The translations under genes were made by a program, and so were the position numbers. Below the pieces are notes generated by a model. The model searched no databases, had not been told where the DNA came from, and was given only the letters and a program-made list of their open reading frames with translations. From NCBI GenBank assembly GCA_023391635.1, contig JAEWAQ010000073.1, positions 1-64,000 of the forward strand: 64,000 nt of DNA, read 5' to 3'. The DNA is from Bacillota bacterium (GTDB lineage: Bacteria > Bacillota > Bacilli > Paenibacillales > Paenibacillaceae). Below, one piece after another: positions 22,777 through 31,488 of the stretch (positions within the stretch are counted from its first letter, which is position 1; every line of letters begins with the position of its first letter).

Positions 22777-24153
22777 ATGCAGTTAACGATGCAATCCGGT
22801 GTGAAGTCGGGCGAACGGACCATTGAATCGTCCATGTCGTTGTTACGAGGACTGAAGGAACAGAGCATCACGTACATCGCCGTGCAATTCACCGACTTGT
22901 TCGGCGCATGCAAACAAATGCTTGTCCACGAGAACGAATGGGAGACGCTGCTGGAAGGCAGGATCATGATCGACGGTTCTTCGGTCGAAGGCTTTGGCAG
23001 CGTCCACGAATCGGACCTGGTCCTGCGGCCCGACCCGGCAACGCTGCATGTTCAGCAATGGCGAACGGAAGAGGAAGGCGGACCGGTCGCGGCGATGTTC
23101 AGCGATGTCGGCAACCTGGACGGGACGGTGGCCCAGGGATGCACGCGGAGCATGCTCAAACAAGTATTGGCGGAAGCTGAACGGCTCGAATATGGATGCC
23201 AGATCGGATTGGAAGGCGAATTTTTCCTGTTTCCGCTGGAAGAAGGCAAACCTGTTCTGCGCGAGCACGACTCCGGAGGCTATTGCGACGTTTTCCCGCT
23301 GGATCTCGGGGAGAAGACACGCATGGACATCGTATCTGCGCTGCATGAGCAAGGCTTCGCCATGGAAGCGGCGCACCACGAGGTCGCACCGGGTCAGCAT
23401 GAAATCAATTTCCGATTCGGCGATGCGCTCCAGGTGGCCGATCAATGGCAGATGTTCAAGCAGATTGTGAAAATAACGGCGAGCCGCAACGGGATGCACG
23501 CTTCGTTCATCCCCAAGCCGTTCGCGGGACGCAACGGCAACGCGCTGCATTGCAACCAATCGCTCAATAATGCCGCAGGGGACAATGCCTTCTGCGACCC
23601 GCGCACGCCTACCGGGTTGAGCGATGTCGCCATCGCCTATATCGGCGGCTTATTGCGACACACCGACGCGATCGCCGCCATCGCCAACCCGACGGTCAAT
23701 TCCTATAAGCGGCTCATCCGCGGGTACGAAGCGCCGACGCATATCGCCTGGTCCCGCAGCAACCGCACGGCATCGGTCCGCATCCCGGGCGCTCGGGGAA
23801 AGCAAACTCGCATCGAGATGCGGACGCCGGACCCGACGGCCAATCCGTACCTGCTGTTCGCGGTCATGCTCAAGGCAGGACTGGACGGCATCGCCTCGTC
23901 GTTGAAGCCCGCTGCGGAAGTGCAAGGCAACATTTACGACATGACGCCCGACGAACGCAGACATTGCAATATTCGCTATTATCCGCGCGATTTACATTCC
24001 GCGCTGGAGCATATGAGCGACAGCGAGATGGTGCGCGGCGTGATGGGAGATCAAGCGTTCGAGCATTACTTGGCGGTCAAGACGCTCGAAGCGGATAGCT
24101 TCGCGGCAGAGGTACATCCGTGGGAGATCGAAGCCTATCTGGGCAAGTTCTGA
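22777..24153 (+). CDS. Glutamine synthetase family protein (type I-like)
   Basis: A 458-residue ATP-dependent amino-acid:ammonia ligase of the glutamine synthetase fold. Readable signatures are DGSSVEGFGSVHESDLVLRPD (Mg/ATP region), an acidic metal site in GLEGEFFLF, NPTVNSYKRL and RIEMRTPDPTANPYL, the last containing the catalytic Arg and substrate contacts. In the ATP-binding stretch the usual GSGMH becomes GNALH, and PKPLFG becomes PKPFAG, so it is diverged from housekeeping GlnA. It may be the main enzyme or a paralogue for another acceptor; beta-glutamate is a speculative candidate because of the upstream gene. ATG at 22777 follows GGAGGAATT. Confidence 0.85.
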   Translation: MQLTMQSGVKSGERTIESSMSLLRGLKEQSITYIAVQFTDLFGACKQMLVHENEWETLLEGRIMIDGSSVEGFGSVHESDLVLRPDPATLHVQQWRTEEEGGPVAAMFSDVGNLDGTVAQGCTRSMLKQVLAEAERLEYGCQIGLEGEFFLFPLEEGKPVLREHDSGGYCDVFPLDLGEKTRMDIVSALHEQGFAMEAAHHEVAPGQHEINFRFGDALQVADQWQMFKQIVKITASRNGMHASFIPKPFAGRNGNALHCNQSLNNAAGDNAFCDPRTPTGLSDVAIAYIGGLLRHTDAIAAIANPTVNSYKRLIRGYEAPTHIAWSRSNRTASVRIPGARGKQTRIEMRTPDPTANPYLLFAVMLKAGLDGIASSLKPAAEVQGNIYDMTPDERRHCNIRYYPRDLHSALEHMSDSEMVRGVMGDQAFEHYLAVKTLEADSFAAEVHPWEIEAYLGKF

Positions 24154-24168
24154 CGGATTGAAGCGTAC

Positions 24169-24211
24169 GAGAATCCCCCTGCGCAGCGAACTCGCTCGCA
24201 GGGGGATTCTC
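24169..24211. terminator. Shared bidirectional terminator
   Basis: GAGAATCCCCCTGCG (24169-24183) pairs perfectly with CGCAGGGGGATTCTC (24197-24211), and AGCGA/TCGCT extends the stem toward a tiny loop. It ends three bases before the convergent ATPase stop at 24214 and serves both genes. Confidence 0.9.
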
Positions 24212-24213
24212 TT

Positions 24214-25296
24214 CTATTCACCATCGATCGCTTGCTCGAGTTCTCCTCTCAGCCTTTCGATGACGGAGAAATCCGTTGCCGCCGTGTAGACGGCTTTGAT
24301 CTGCGCGTCATAGGCGCGAGCTTCCGCGAGGAGAGCCGTTGCCTCCTGCATCTTGGCCGTATATCGCTGCTTGATCTCATACAGTTCCTTCGCATACCGC
24401 TCGTCGATGCCCGGGGCGATCAACTGCGCATACATGTCGAGCACCTCGTCGCCGTCGCGATTAGGATAATGTTCGTGCGGCGCTGTGCTGTCGAACAGCG
24501 CAAGGCCAAGCTCCGGGAAGATGAGCATATCCAGCGAGTTCGGATCGAATCCGCAGTGGAACACGTCGACATCGATACCGCTTGCTTCCGCCTCGGCCGC
24601 AAGCCGCTTGAGCAGGGTGGATTTGCCCGATCCCGGCCGTCCTTTGATGAAGATGCGTCGTTCCATACCTGCTGTGAGGTTTTGTATATAATCGATCGCC
24701 CCGACCGGCGTAGCCGCGCCGAGGAACAGATGGCGGACGGCCGCGCGCTTATCCGGCGTCCGCCCCTGGAAGAAGGATTCGGTCAGCGACCGGGCCAACT
24801 CGTTCGCTTTGCGGAAGTCCATGCTCTCGATATAGAACGATTCCCATTCGTCGTGCACGCGCAGCGCCGCAGCGAATGCCGCATACGCCTGGGACAAAGA
24901 CGCTGCCAAGCGGTCGTTCATCGCGTCCAGCTCAGCCGGATCGATGCCGGCGATACGATCCTTGTCCAGCGCCGGCCGCATATCCACCTTCACCGTCTCC
25001 GTACCCGGCAGATCTACGGACCCGCAGGCGCTCTCGTCCACGAACCCGACTTTCGATTCCGTCAAGATCAAGCCATCCAGCTCGCCCGGGTTCATGGAAG
25101 AGTGGAATTCCTGCACGTCCAGTCCGCGACCGGAGGCTAGCGCGGACAAGTGCTGCAATATCGTTGACTTGCCCATACCGGGAAATCCTTGCAGCACGTA
25201 GAGGGTGTTCAATTCCTGCAACGCGGAGGAATATAACGAATGATCGCCACGGGCGGTGTTGCCGCGCGCAAAATAGCGGTAAGTCGCTCCTACCAT
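24214..25296 (-). CDS. Tandem P-loop ATPase of unknown role (PRK06851-like)
   Basis: A 360-residue protein with two P-loops: GFPGMGKST (about residue 40) and GRPGSGKST (about residue 220). The two halves look like an internal duplication; each has a QEFHSS or DVFHCGF segment followed by an LDGLIL or LDMLIF segment. The N-terminus YRYFARGNTARGDHSLY is the typical opening of a Firmicutes protein family (remembered as PRK06851). The function is not known. I chose the ATG at 25296 because it gives that opening; a longer frame reaches 25374. Confidence 0.75.
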   Translation of the reverse strand: MVGATYRYFARGNTARGDHSLYSSALQELNTLYVLQGFPGMGKSTILQHLSALASGRGLDVQEFHSSMNPGELDGLILTESKVGFVDESACGSVDLPGTETVKVDMRPALDKDRIAGIDPAELDAMNDRLAASLSQAYAAFAAALRVHDEWESFYIESMDFRKANELARSLTESFFQGRTPDKRAAVRHLFLGAATPVGAIDYIQNLTAGMERRIFIKGRPGSGKSTLLKRLAAEAEASGIDVDVFHCGFDPNSLDMLIFPELGLALFDSTAPHEHYPNRDGDEVLDMYAQLIAPGIDERYAKELYEIKQRYTAKMQEATALLAEARAYDAQIKAVYTAATDFSVIERLRGELEQAIDGE

Positions 25297-25483
25297 CGGA
25301 ATGCGCCTCGCTTTCCTTGAAGAGTATGGAATACCATATGCCGGGTGGGCGGTCTGGGTGTATGCCCGGCGCACCGTCCCGAGACTGTTACTCTCGTGCT
25401 GGTTATGATAAGATTTCCTTTCAAGCCATCTTGCTCAGTCTCTCGGGGCACGAAATAATAAATGAACGTATAGGAGTTATTGC

Positions 25484-26611
25484 GTGATTTTAAAACGAAG
25501 ACTCGCCTACCTGGACGTCATGCTGATTTTCCTCATGTTTTGTCTGATCGCCATCGGCACGGTTGCCATTCACGAGGCAACGGTAAACACGAAATTAAAC
25601 GGATTACACGTCAACAACGTGCTGTCTTTTGCCGTCTTCTGCATTCCAATGGCGGTTTTGGCGCTATTGGATTATCGCTTCTTTATCGGGAAGTTCGCGT
25701 ATGTGCTGTATGCGATCGGCATCGGTTTACTCTTGTGGGTTCAATTCAAGGGAGAAAATTTAAACGGCGCGGTTCGCTGGTTTCAAATCGGATCCTATCA
25801 AATCCAGCCCTCCGAACTCGCGAAGCTTTTCACCGTCCTGCTGGTCGCCCATCTGCTGCACAGGCGGCAGGGAGAAAAACTGCGCTTGTTCGCGGATATC
25901 GTCCCGATCTTGGCCGTCTTCCTGATTCCGTTTTTCCTCATTTTGAAACAGCCTGATCTTGGCACGGCGCTTGTGTTCATAGGTATTCTGCTCGGGATGA
26001 TGTGGATGGGCAACATTCGTATCCTTTATATGCTCGCCTTCGTCGCGGCGGCGGCTTGCCTGATCGGCGTCACGATATGGCTGTTTCAAACGAATCCGGA
26101 GCTGCTGTCGAAGTTCGTGAAACCGCACCAAATGAACAGAATCGAAACCTTCATCGACCCGACGAGCGATCCCGACAAAGCCTGGCACGTGAAAAACGCG
26201 ATTACCGCGGTCGGAGCCGGGCAATTATACGGGGACGACGGTTACTATTTGAAGCACGGTTTCATACCGTATGCGTATTCCGATTCGATTTTCGTCGTCA
26301 TTGGGGAGCAGTTCGGATTTCTCGGGTCTTCCGCACTGCTGCTCATCTATTTCATTCTCATCTATCGCATGGTCATTATCGTCTATGCCAGCCGGGATTT
26401 GGCAGGCTCCTATCTGGTCGTCGGTTTGATATCCATGTTCGTGTTCCAGATCTTTGTCAATATCGGCATGCATATCGGCATTCTTCCGCTCACGGGCATT
26501 TCGCTGCCGTTCATCAGCTACGGAGGCAGTTCGCTGTTGACGAATATGGCCGCGATCGGACTGGCGCTAAGCGTATCGGTCCATAAGGGCATTCGGGTCG
26601 ATATGGATTAA
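25484..26611 (+). CDS. SEDS peptidoglycan glycosyltransferase (RodA/FtsW family)
   Basis: A 375-residue polytopic membrane protein with about ten segments. Family marks include WFQIGSYQIQPSELAK, the catalytic-Asp region KQPDLGTALVF and the C-terminal GISLPFISYGGSSLLTNMAAIG. SEDS proteins polymerise lipid II together with a class B penicillin-binding protein. It stands alone here, not in a division or rod-shape operon, and may be one of several paralogues. GTG start at 25484 with TAGGAG upstream. Confidence 0.92.
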   Translation: MILKRRLAYLDVMLIFLMFCLIAIGTVAIHEATVNTKLNGLHVNNVLSFAVFCIPMAVLALLDYRFFIGKFAYVLYAIGIGLLLWVQFKGENLNGAVRWFQIGSYQIQPSELAKLFTVLLVAHLLHRRQGEKLRLFADIVPILAVFLIPFFLILKQPDLGTALVFIGILLGMMWMGNIRILYMLAFVAAAACLIGVTIWLFQTNPELLSKFVKPHQMNRIETFIDPTSDPDKAWHVKNAITAVGAGQLYGDDGYYLKHGFIPYAYSDSIFVVIGEQFGFLGSSALLLIYFILIYRMVIIVYASRDLAGSYLVVGLISMFVFQIFVNIGMHIGILPLTGISLPFISYGGSSLLTNMAAIGLALSVSVHKGIRVDMD

Positions 26612-26643
26612 AAGATGGGAGCGCGCGAATAAAGATGCGCCGG

Positions 26644-27795
26644 TTACGGCGAGGGAGCCGAGTCGTCCCCGTACAGCCCGGATTTCGCCTTGAACAGCCG
26701 GAACAGTCGAATGACGACGACTTTGAGCACCGCATAGCCGGGTACGGCCAAGATGATGCCGAGAATGCCGAACCATTTGCCGGAAATCAGAATGGCGAAA
26801 ATGATCGTGATCGGGTGAATGCGCAGCGTCTTGCCCATAATTTGCGGTGAGATCAATTTGCCCTCCACAAGCTGGACGATCGTCCACACGACGATCATTT
26901 TGAGCAGCATAACCGGCGACGTCACGGTGGCAACGATTAACGCGGGCGTAATCGCGATGGCGGGCCCCAGATAAGGAACGATGCTGGTGCAAGCCGCAAT
27001 GACGGCGAGTACGAGCGAATAATCGAGTCCGATGACCAAATAGCCGACGTACAGCAGGAATCCGATGCAGAAGCTGACGATGATTTGGCCTCTTATGTAG
27101 GAGCTGATTTGGTGGTTCATCTCGAGCAACACCCGCATCGTTCTTCCGCGAAGCTCGCTCGGCAGGAAGCCAAGTACGTAAGGTGCCAGCTTGCGTCGGT
27201 CCTTGAGCAGATAGAACAAGAGAAACGGGACGAACACGATCGTCAGCACCGTTTCGGTAACGGCGCCGATGAACCCGCCGAGGCTTGTCCAGGCGCTGCG
27301 AACCGCTCTGGAGAAGTAACTGGAGAAGCTGTCGGTCAGTCCGGCAGGATCGAAGCCGAGAGTCTGTTGAATCTGGTTGAAAAAATCGCTGCCGATCAGA
27401 TCCTCGAATCGAAGCTGGGCTTCCCGGCTGTAATCGGGGAAATGCTCGATCAGGCCGCCGATTTGTTCCTTCAACAGCGGAATGACGGAGACGAATACGA
27501 GCGTTAACATGCCCGCGATAAGCAAATACAACCCCAAGATCGAATATATCCGCTTGATCCGGTACTTTTCCAACAAATCTACGAGGGGATTCAGGAAATA
27601 ATAAGCGACGCCGGCCAGCAGGATAGGCATGAACACGGTTCTGATCAATACGGCTGCCGGATGGAAGATGAACGTGATTTTGCTATAGACGAGAATGATT
27701 AGCCCGATCAACAGCAATAAAGCAAGGAAGGAAAACGTTCGTTGGTTGACGATCATCAGCCTGATTCTATCCGACCAAGTACGGGGTTCTGTCAT
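26644..27795 (-). CDS. AI-2E family transporter (YtvI/YdbI-like)
   Basis: A 383-residue membrane protein of the AI-2E/PerM family. It has about eight hydrophobic segments, starting with FSFLALLLLIGLIILVYS, a long soluble stretch rich in charged residues after the third, and the C-terminal motifs YLGPAIAITPALIVA and ISGKWFGILGIILAVPGYAV. Members move small solutes or act as Na+/H+ antiporters; the substrate is not predictable here. It converges on the SEDS gene with 32 bases between the stops. Confidence 0.85.
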   Translation of the reverse strand: MTEPRTWSDRIRLMIVNQRTFSFLALLLLIGLIILVYSKITFIFHPAAVLIRTVFMPILLAGVAYYFLNPLVDLLEKYRIKRIYSILGLYLLIAGMLTLVFVSVIPLLKEQIGGLIEHFPDYSREAQLRFEDLIGSDFFNQIQQTLGFDPAGLTDSFSSYFSRAVRSAWTSLGGFIGAVTETVLTIVFVPFLLFYLLKDRRKLAPYVLGFLPSELRGRTMRVLLEMNHQISSYIRGQIIVSFCIGFLLYVGYLVIGLDYSLVLAVIAACTSIVPYLGPAIAITPALIVATVTSPVMLLKMIVVWTIVQLVEGKLISPQIMGKTLRIHPITIIFAILISGKWFGILGIILAVPGYAVLKVVVIRLFRLFKAKSGLYGDDSAPSP

Positions 27796-27895
27796 AGAGC
27801 TACCTGCCTTTCATTTGTGTATCATACTTTAATTATACGGACAAAAGCCGCAAAAAGGGTCGCTTCAGGCATATAACCCCGCAAAAATAAGTTGT

Positions 27896-27945
27896 GCGCT
27901 CCTTGTGGCCGACCAATGGCAGCCGTTCAAGCAGATCGTGAAAAT
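27896..27945 (+). pseudogene. 50-bp remnant resembling the glutamine-synthetase-like gene
   Basis: This stretch matches bases 23425-23474 of the glutamine-synthetase-like gene at about 43-45 of 50 positions without gaps; the shared text includes CAATGGCAG and TTCAAGCAGAT. Translated, it reads VADQWQPFKQIVKI against VADQWQMFKQIVKI. Two of the differences are synonymous third-base changes (gat/gac, att/atc). The likeness stops abruptly on both sides. The rest of 27796-28230 holds no supportable gene and ends in an AT-rich stretch. Confidence 0.6.
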
Positions 27946-28230
27946 TCACCTCCACCGTTTCCATGCCGGTCGAATCGATAATTCCTCAAACGTTCGCGTC
28001 TGCGAATATGAGTTTATACTCGTGACGATTCGTGCATCTAGACGGTTGCAACGAATGATCACCGCATGCGGTGAAGCGGAAATTCGGTGCTGTTCGTCGT
28101 CGAAGAGCTCTTGCGGCGTCATAAGGTTTATGGTAGATTGAAATTAGTTTTATATGAAGAATTTTTGTTCGCAATAATGAACTTTCTTTGCATGGGCACC
28201 TTAGTGTCGCAAGGAGGCATGGTTGCAATC

Positions 28231-29415
28231 ATGGATGGATCGGCGAGCTTGCCTGCGGGCTTTATCGAGCGGATGGCCGCGCTCGGGATCTCCTATCCTC
28301 CGGAGGTGTGGGCTGCTCATTGGGATTCGGCGGTAGCCGCCTGTGAGGACGAACGGCAGCTGTATTTCCTGACCGATGTATACATTCAGGAGGCCAACGC
28401 TTATTTCAGACTGAACGATGGGGCGATGAGCGCCGTCCGGGAGGCATCGGCGCTCATCAGGGACAGCGAGGAGTTGGCCGCGCTGACCTGGCTGTGGAAA
28501 TATCTGATCTATGGAGATCACCGTCATCCGCAGGCGTACAATGCGGCTGATTGGCCGACGCCGGAGGCGGCGATGGGCGACGTTGCGGGTCTGTTCCGGC
28601 TGATTGTAGCGGTTTCCAACCTGCCATGGTTGATCGAACATTACAGACAATCGCATATTCCGCAAGCCGTTCTCCTGGATACGTTAAGCGATATCGGAAT
28701 CGTCATGGAGGAATCCCGTGCCAGAAGAGGCGTCTGGGGCGTCGAGCCTTACCTGCTCGGCTGGTTGTCGAATCATTTTCGCGGCAAGCTCTTCCGTCTT
28801 GGGAGACTGCAATACATGCCTATTGCGAGCGATCGTCGGCTTACGGTTTACCGCCACGCCGGGAGCGGCCAGGTGCTGGCATTCGTAGACGGCATGCCGG
28901 TATCGCCAAGCGGACAAGCGCTGCCTCGGCCCGGCGAGTGGCCGCAAGCGGGATGGGAGCCGGTACTGCAGCCAGGAGACTGGCTGCTGGATGTTCATAT
29001 TCCCCGTGGCGGCAGGCTGGATTACGCACAGTTGACGGACTCCTATCGTCGCGCGACGGAAGCGTTTCCGAATTGGTTTCCCGACCGGCACTTCCACGGG
29101 TTTATTTGCGACACCTGGATGCTGGACCCGCAGCTGCGCGAGCTGATGTCGGCAGCTTCCAACTTGCTCCGTTTTCAAGACGATTACTATCTGTTTCAAA
29201 TCTCGGAGGACGACTCGATCTTCGAGAATGTGTTTGTGACCAAACCGGAGGATCTGCGTGCGCTGCCGGAAGCGACTTCCCTGCAGAGGGCAGTGAAGAA
29301 ACATGTGCTGTCAGGGAAACGAATGCAATCGGCTGCCGGGTTTCTGCTGTTCGACGACCTTGGGCGAAACCCGGCGTATTACCGGGAAAAACAGGGTGTC
29401 ATCCATTTAACCTGA
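28231..29415 (+). CDS. Acyltransferase-like protein (DUF5596-type), uncertain
   Basis: A 394-residue cytoplasmic protein. I recall similar Paenibacillaceae proteins labelled as acyltransferase-domain (GNAT-like, two-part N and C domain) proteins, but I see no clear acetyl-CoA motif, so the function is uncertain. Visible segments are LPWLIEHYRQSHIPQAVL, LLGWLSNHFRGKLFRLGRLQ and a C-terminal FHGFICDTWMLDP. The start is unclear: an AAGGAGG at 28211 is 1 base from the ATG at 28219 and 13 from the ATG at 28231; I chose the latter. It leads a four-gene operon. Confidence 0.6.
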   Translation: MDGSASLPAGFIERMAALGISYPPEVWAAHWDSAVAACEDERQLYFLTDVYIQEANAYFRLNDGAMSAVREASALIRDSEELAALTWLWKYLIYGDHRHPQAYNAADWPTPEAAMGDVAGLFRLIVAVSNLPWLIEHYRQSHIPQAVLLDTLSDIGIVMEESRARRGVWGVEPYLLGWLSNHFRGKLFRLGRLQYMPIASDRRLTVYRHAGSGQVLAFVDGMPVSPSGQALPRPGEWPQAGWEPVLQPGDWLLDVHIPRGGRLDYAQLTDSYRRATEAFPNWFPDRHFHGFICDTWMLDPQLRELMSAASNLLRFQDDYYLFQISEDDSIFENVFVTKPEDLRALPEATSLQRAVKKHVLSGKRMQSAAGFLLFDDLGRNPAYYREKQGVIHLT

Positions 29416-29431
29416 TCAGGAGGAGACCTGT

Positions 29432-30328
29432 ATGGAAGTTCGTTGGGAAAGGATGTTTGTAGACGAGCTGGAGAACAGGTTCCGGGAAGTTCCGCTCGCT
29501 TATTTCCCTTACGGGGTATGCGAGCCTCACGGCCCGCAGTGTACGGTGGGCACGGACGGCTTGCGGGCACACGGGCTGCTGTGCAGAACCGCGCAAGCGC
29601 ACGGCGGCATCGTCGCGCCTGTGGATTATTGGCATATGGGGGAATCGGGGGGAGAAGCCGCCTGGGCGTACGAGACGGTCGGGGAAGTTGAACGAACCTG
29701 GTTTACGGCGATACCGCCATGGTTGTTTTACAAAAATATGCTCTACCATATTCGGCTCGCGGATTCCCTCGGATTTCACGCCGCGATTTTCCTCACCGGG
29801 CACGAAGGGCCATTAATGGACGATATGAAGCGGCTGGTCGGCATGATGCAGCCGCATGTCGGCACCCGCTTGCTTGCCCTCGGAATTAGCGATGTGAACA
29901 CGTACAAGTTTGACGGGGAGGGCGATTCCGGTCACGCCGACAAAATCGAAACGTCAGAGCTGATGGCGCTTAACCCCGAGTGCGTAGATTTGACGAGAAT
30001 CGATACGATCCAGGTGCCGGGCAACGGTTTTGCGATGGGCCCGGAAGCGAGACTCTCGAACAGGCGGGTCGGAGAGCGCATGATCGCGTCCGAAATGGAC
30101 GGCCTGGGACGCAGAGGACGCGAATTGCTGCAGCAATATCAGACGTTGAAGCCGGAACATAAGCTGAAAAGCTTCGGCCAGGTGGAGGAAATTTGGGATC
30201 GCGAAGTGAAGCCGGCGCTGTCCGATTTTGAAATGATGCAGGACTTATTCCGCGGCTTCGATCAAGCGCCGGTTCCAGAACATTCCCGTTGGTACGGAAA
30301 TTGGAGGTTGCCCATATCATGGAGCTAA
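29432..30328 (+). CDS. Creatininase-family amidohydrolase
   Basis: A 298-residue member of the creatininase family (zinc or manganese-dependent amide hydrolases). Motifs are PYGVCEPHGPQCTVGTD (N-terminal metal site), FLTGHEGP and GDSGHADKIETS (the family's HAxxxET signature). The family includes creatininase and enzymes acting on cyclic amides, such as MftE and ring-opening hydrolases in flavin and queuosine pathways, so the substrate is open. ATG at 29432 follows AGGAGG. It is 16 bases behind the acyltransferase-like gene. Confidence 0.75.
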   Translation: MEVRWERMFVDELENRFREVPLAYFPYGVCEPHGPQCTVGTDGLRAHGLLCRTAQAHGGIVAPVDYWHMGESGGEAAWAYETVGEVERTWFTAIPPWLFYKNMLYHIRLADSLGFHAAIFLTGHEGPLMDDMKRLVGMMQPHVGTRLLALGISDVNTYKFDGEGDSGHADKIETSELMALNPECVDLTRIDTIQVPGNGFAMGPEARLSNRRVGERMIASEMDGLGRRGRELLQQYQTLKPEHKLKSFGQVEEIWDREVKPALSDFEMMQDLFRGFDQAPVPEHSRWYGNWRLPISWS

Positions 30329-31488
30329 TGAGCATACCGCTGGCCATTCAAGTCGTCCTCGACGATGCGGGCTGGTGGACGGGAACCCGGGGACCGGGCG
30401 AGCACGATCCGTGGAGGTCGGGCATTGAGCGCAACCATCACCCGCTCGATTATGAGGCCATTGCGCAATTGGGCAAGCAGCTTGGCATGCGCGTACAAGC
30501 ATCGTTCATATTGAGCGAGTGGGATCTGACCGATCGATTGAAGGCGATTCCGGATTCTACGCACATGGGCGAACGATGGAGCAATCCGTGGAAGTCGTCG
30601 CCGCTGCTTCAGGAGGCGGCGTCCGTCATTCGCAGGGAGAGTTCATCTATCGAAGTCGGGTTGCACGGCATCGGCCATGAATATTGGGGCAACGGCGGCG
30701 TCCTGGAAAGAGCGGAATGGCACGATAAAACAGGCAACATGAGACCGAGGGCAAGCGTGCTTAGCCATCTGCAAGCCTTTGCCGCCATACTGGAAGAGAA
30801 CGATCTCGGACCGTTCCCCGAATCGTTCGTCGCGACCGCGCATCAGCACCATTTTGGCGCCGGGGAGGACGGACTTGCCAGCATTCTCGGTCAATTCGGC
30901 GTGAAGTATCATTCCCTTCCGTTCGCAGGAATGCCGAGGTCCAGGGAGCCGGAATCGGAGCTGTTCGGGTTTGACGGCCCATTGATTGCGGTCAATCGCG
31001 GACTGGATCTCCATGATTGGAATGAAATCGCGCCGAACGTCAGCGGAGAGATTACCGGTCCGGTTTGCGGCATGCATTGGCCGAACCTGATTCACCCCGA
31101 CCCGGAGCGCAACGGCGAGGTGGTCGGGCGATGGGTCAAGCTGCTGGAGCCGTACCAACGCAAATTCGACACGATGCTGGCTGCGAACACGGCGGAAGGC
31201 TTCAGCCAAGCGGTATACCGGTCCATGGTCGACTTGCGCGAGCAGTCTTCAGGCTGTTTGCTCGATTTCTCCAGACTGTCCGGCGCCCAGACTGCGGGAT
31301 TGCGAGACGAATTCATCATCAAGGTCAAACCCCGGGTACGCATCTTGTCGTCTTCGCCGGAAATTGACCTGTTTGAGAATGCGAGGCTTTCCACAACGGA
31401 TTATCGTACCGTCGTCGTTCGAAGGAAAAACGATGCCAAGACGGGAGTTATCCATTGGGCACTGGGCGAGAAGGAGGAACGAAAATGA
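30319..31488 (+). CDS. NodB-like polysaccharide-deacetylase-fold protein, uncertain
   Basis: A 389-residue protein without signal peptide. It opens with IQVVLDDAGWW, an Asp pair typical of motif 1 of NodB-like hydrolases, and has HGIGHEYWGNGG (possible motif 2), TAHQHHFG and GMHWPNLIHPDPE. These His- and Asp-rich sites suggest a metal-dependent deacetylase or related hydrolase; I do not recognise a named family. ATG at 30319 has GGAGG 11 bases upstream, and an alternative ATG at 30328 overlaps the previous stop (TAATG). It overlaps the next gene by four bases. Confidence 0.6.
   Translation: MELMSIPLAIQVVLDDAGWWTGTRGPGEHDPWRSGIERNHHPLDYEAIAQLGKQLGMRVQASFILSEWDLTDRLKAIPDSTHMGERWSNPWKSSPLLQEAASVIRRESSSIEVGLHGIGHEYWGNGGVLERAEWHDKTGNMRPRASVLSHLQAFAAILEENDLGPFPESFVATAHQHHFGAGEDGLASILGQFGVKYHSLPFAGMPRSREPESELFGFDGPLIAVNRGLDLHDWNEIAPNVSGEITGPVCGMHWPNLIHPDPERNGEVVGRWVKLLEPYQRKFDTMLAANTAEGFSQAVYRSMVDLREQSSGCLLDFSRLSGAQTAGLRDEFIIKVKPRVRILSSSPEIDLFENARLSTTDYRTVVVRRKNDAKTGVIHWALGEKEERK

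Noticed and set aside
27905..28141. Open frame starting at the synthetase-like remnant
   Set aside because: Only the first 14 residues resemble a protein; no ribosome site; likely a decayed fragment.
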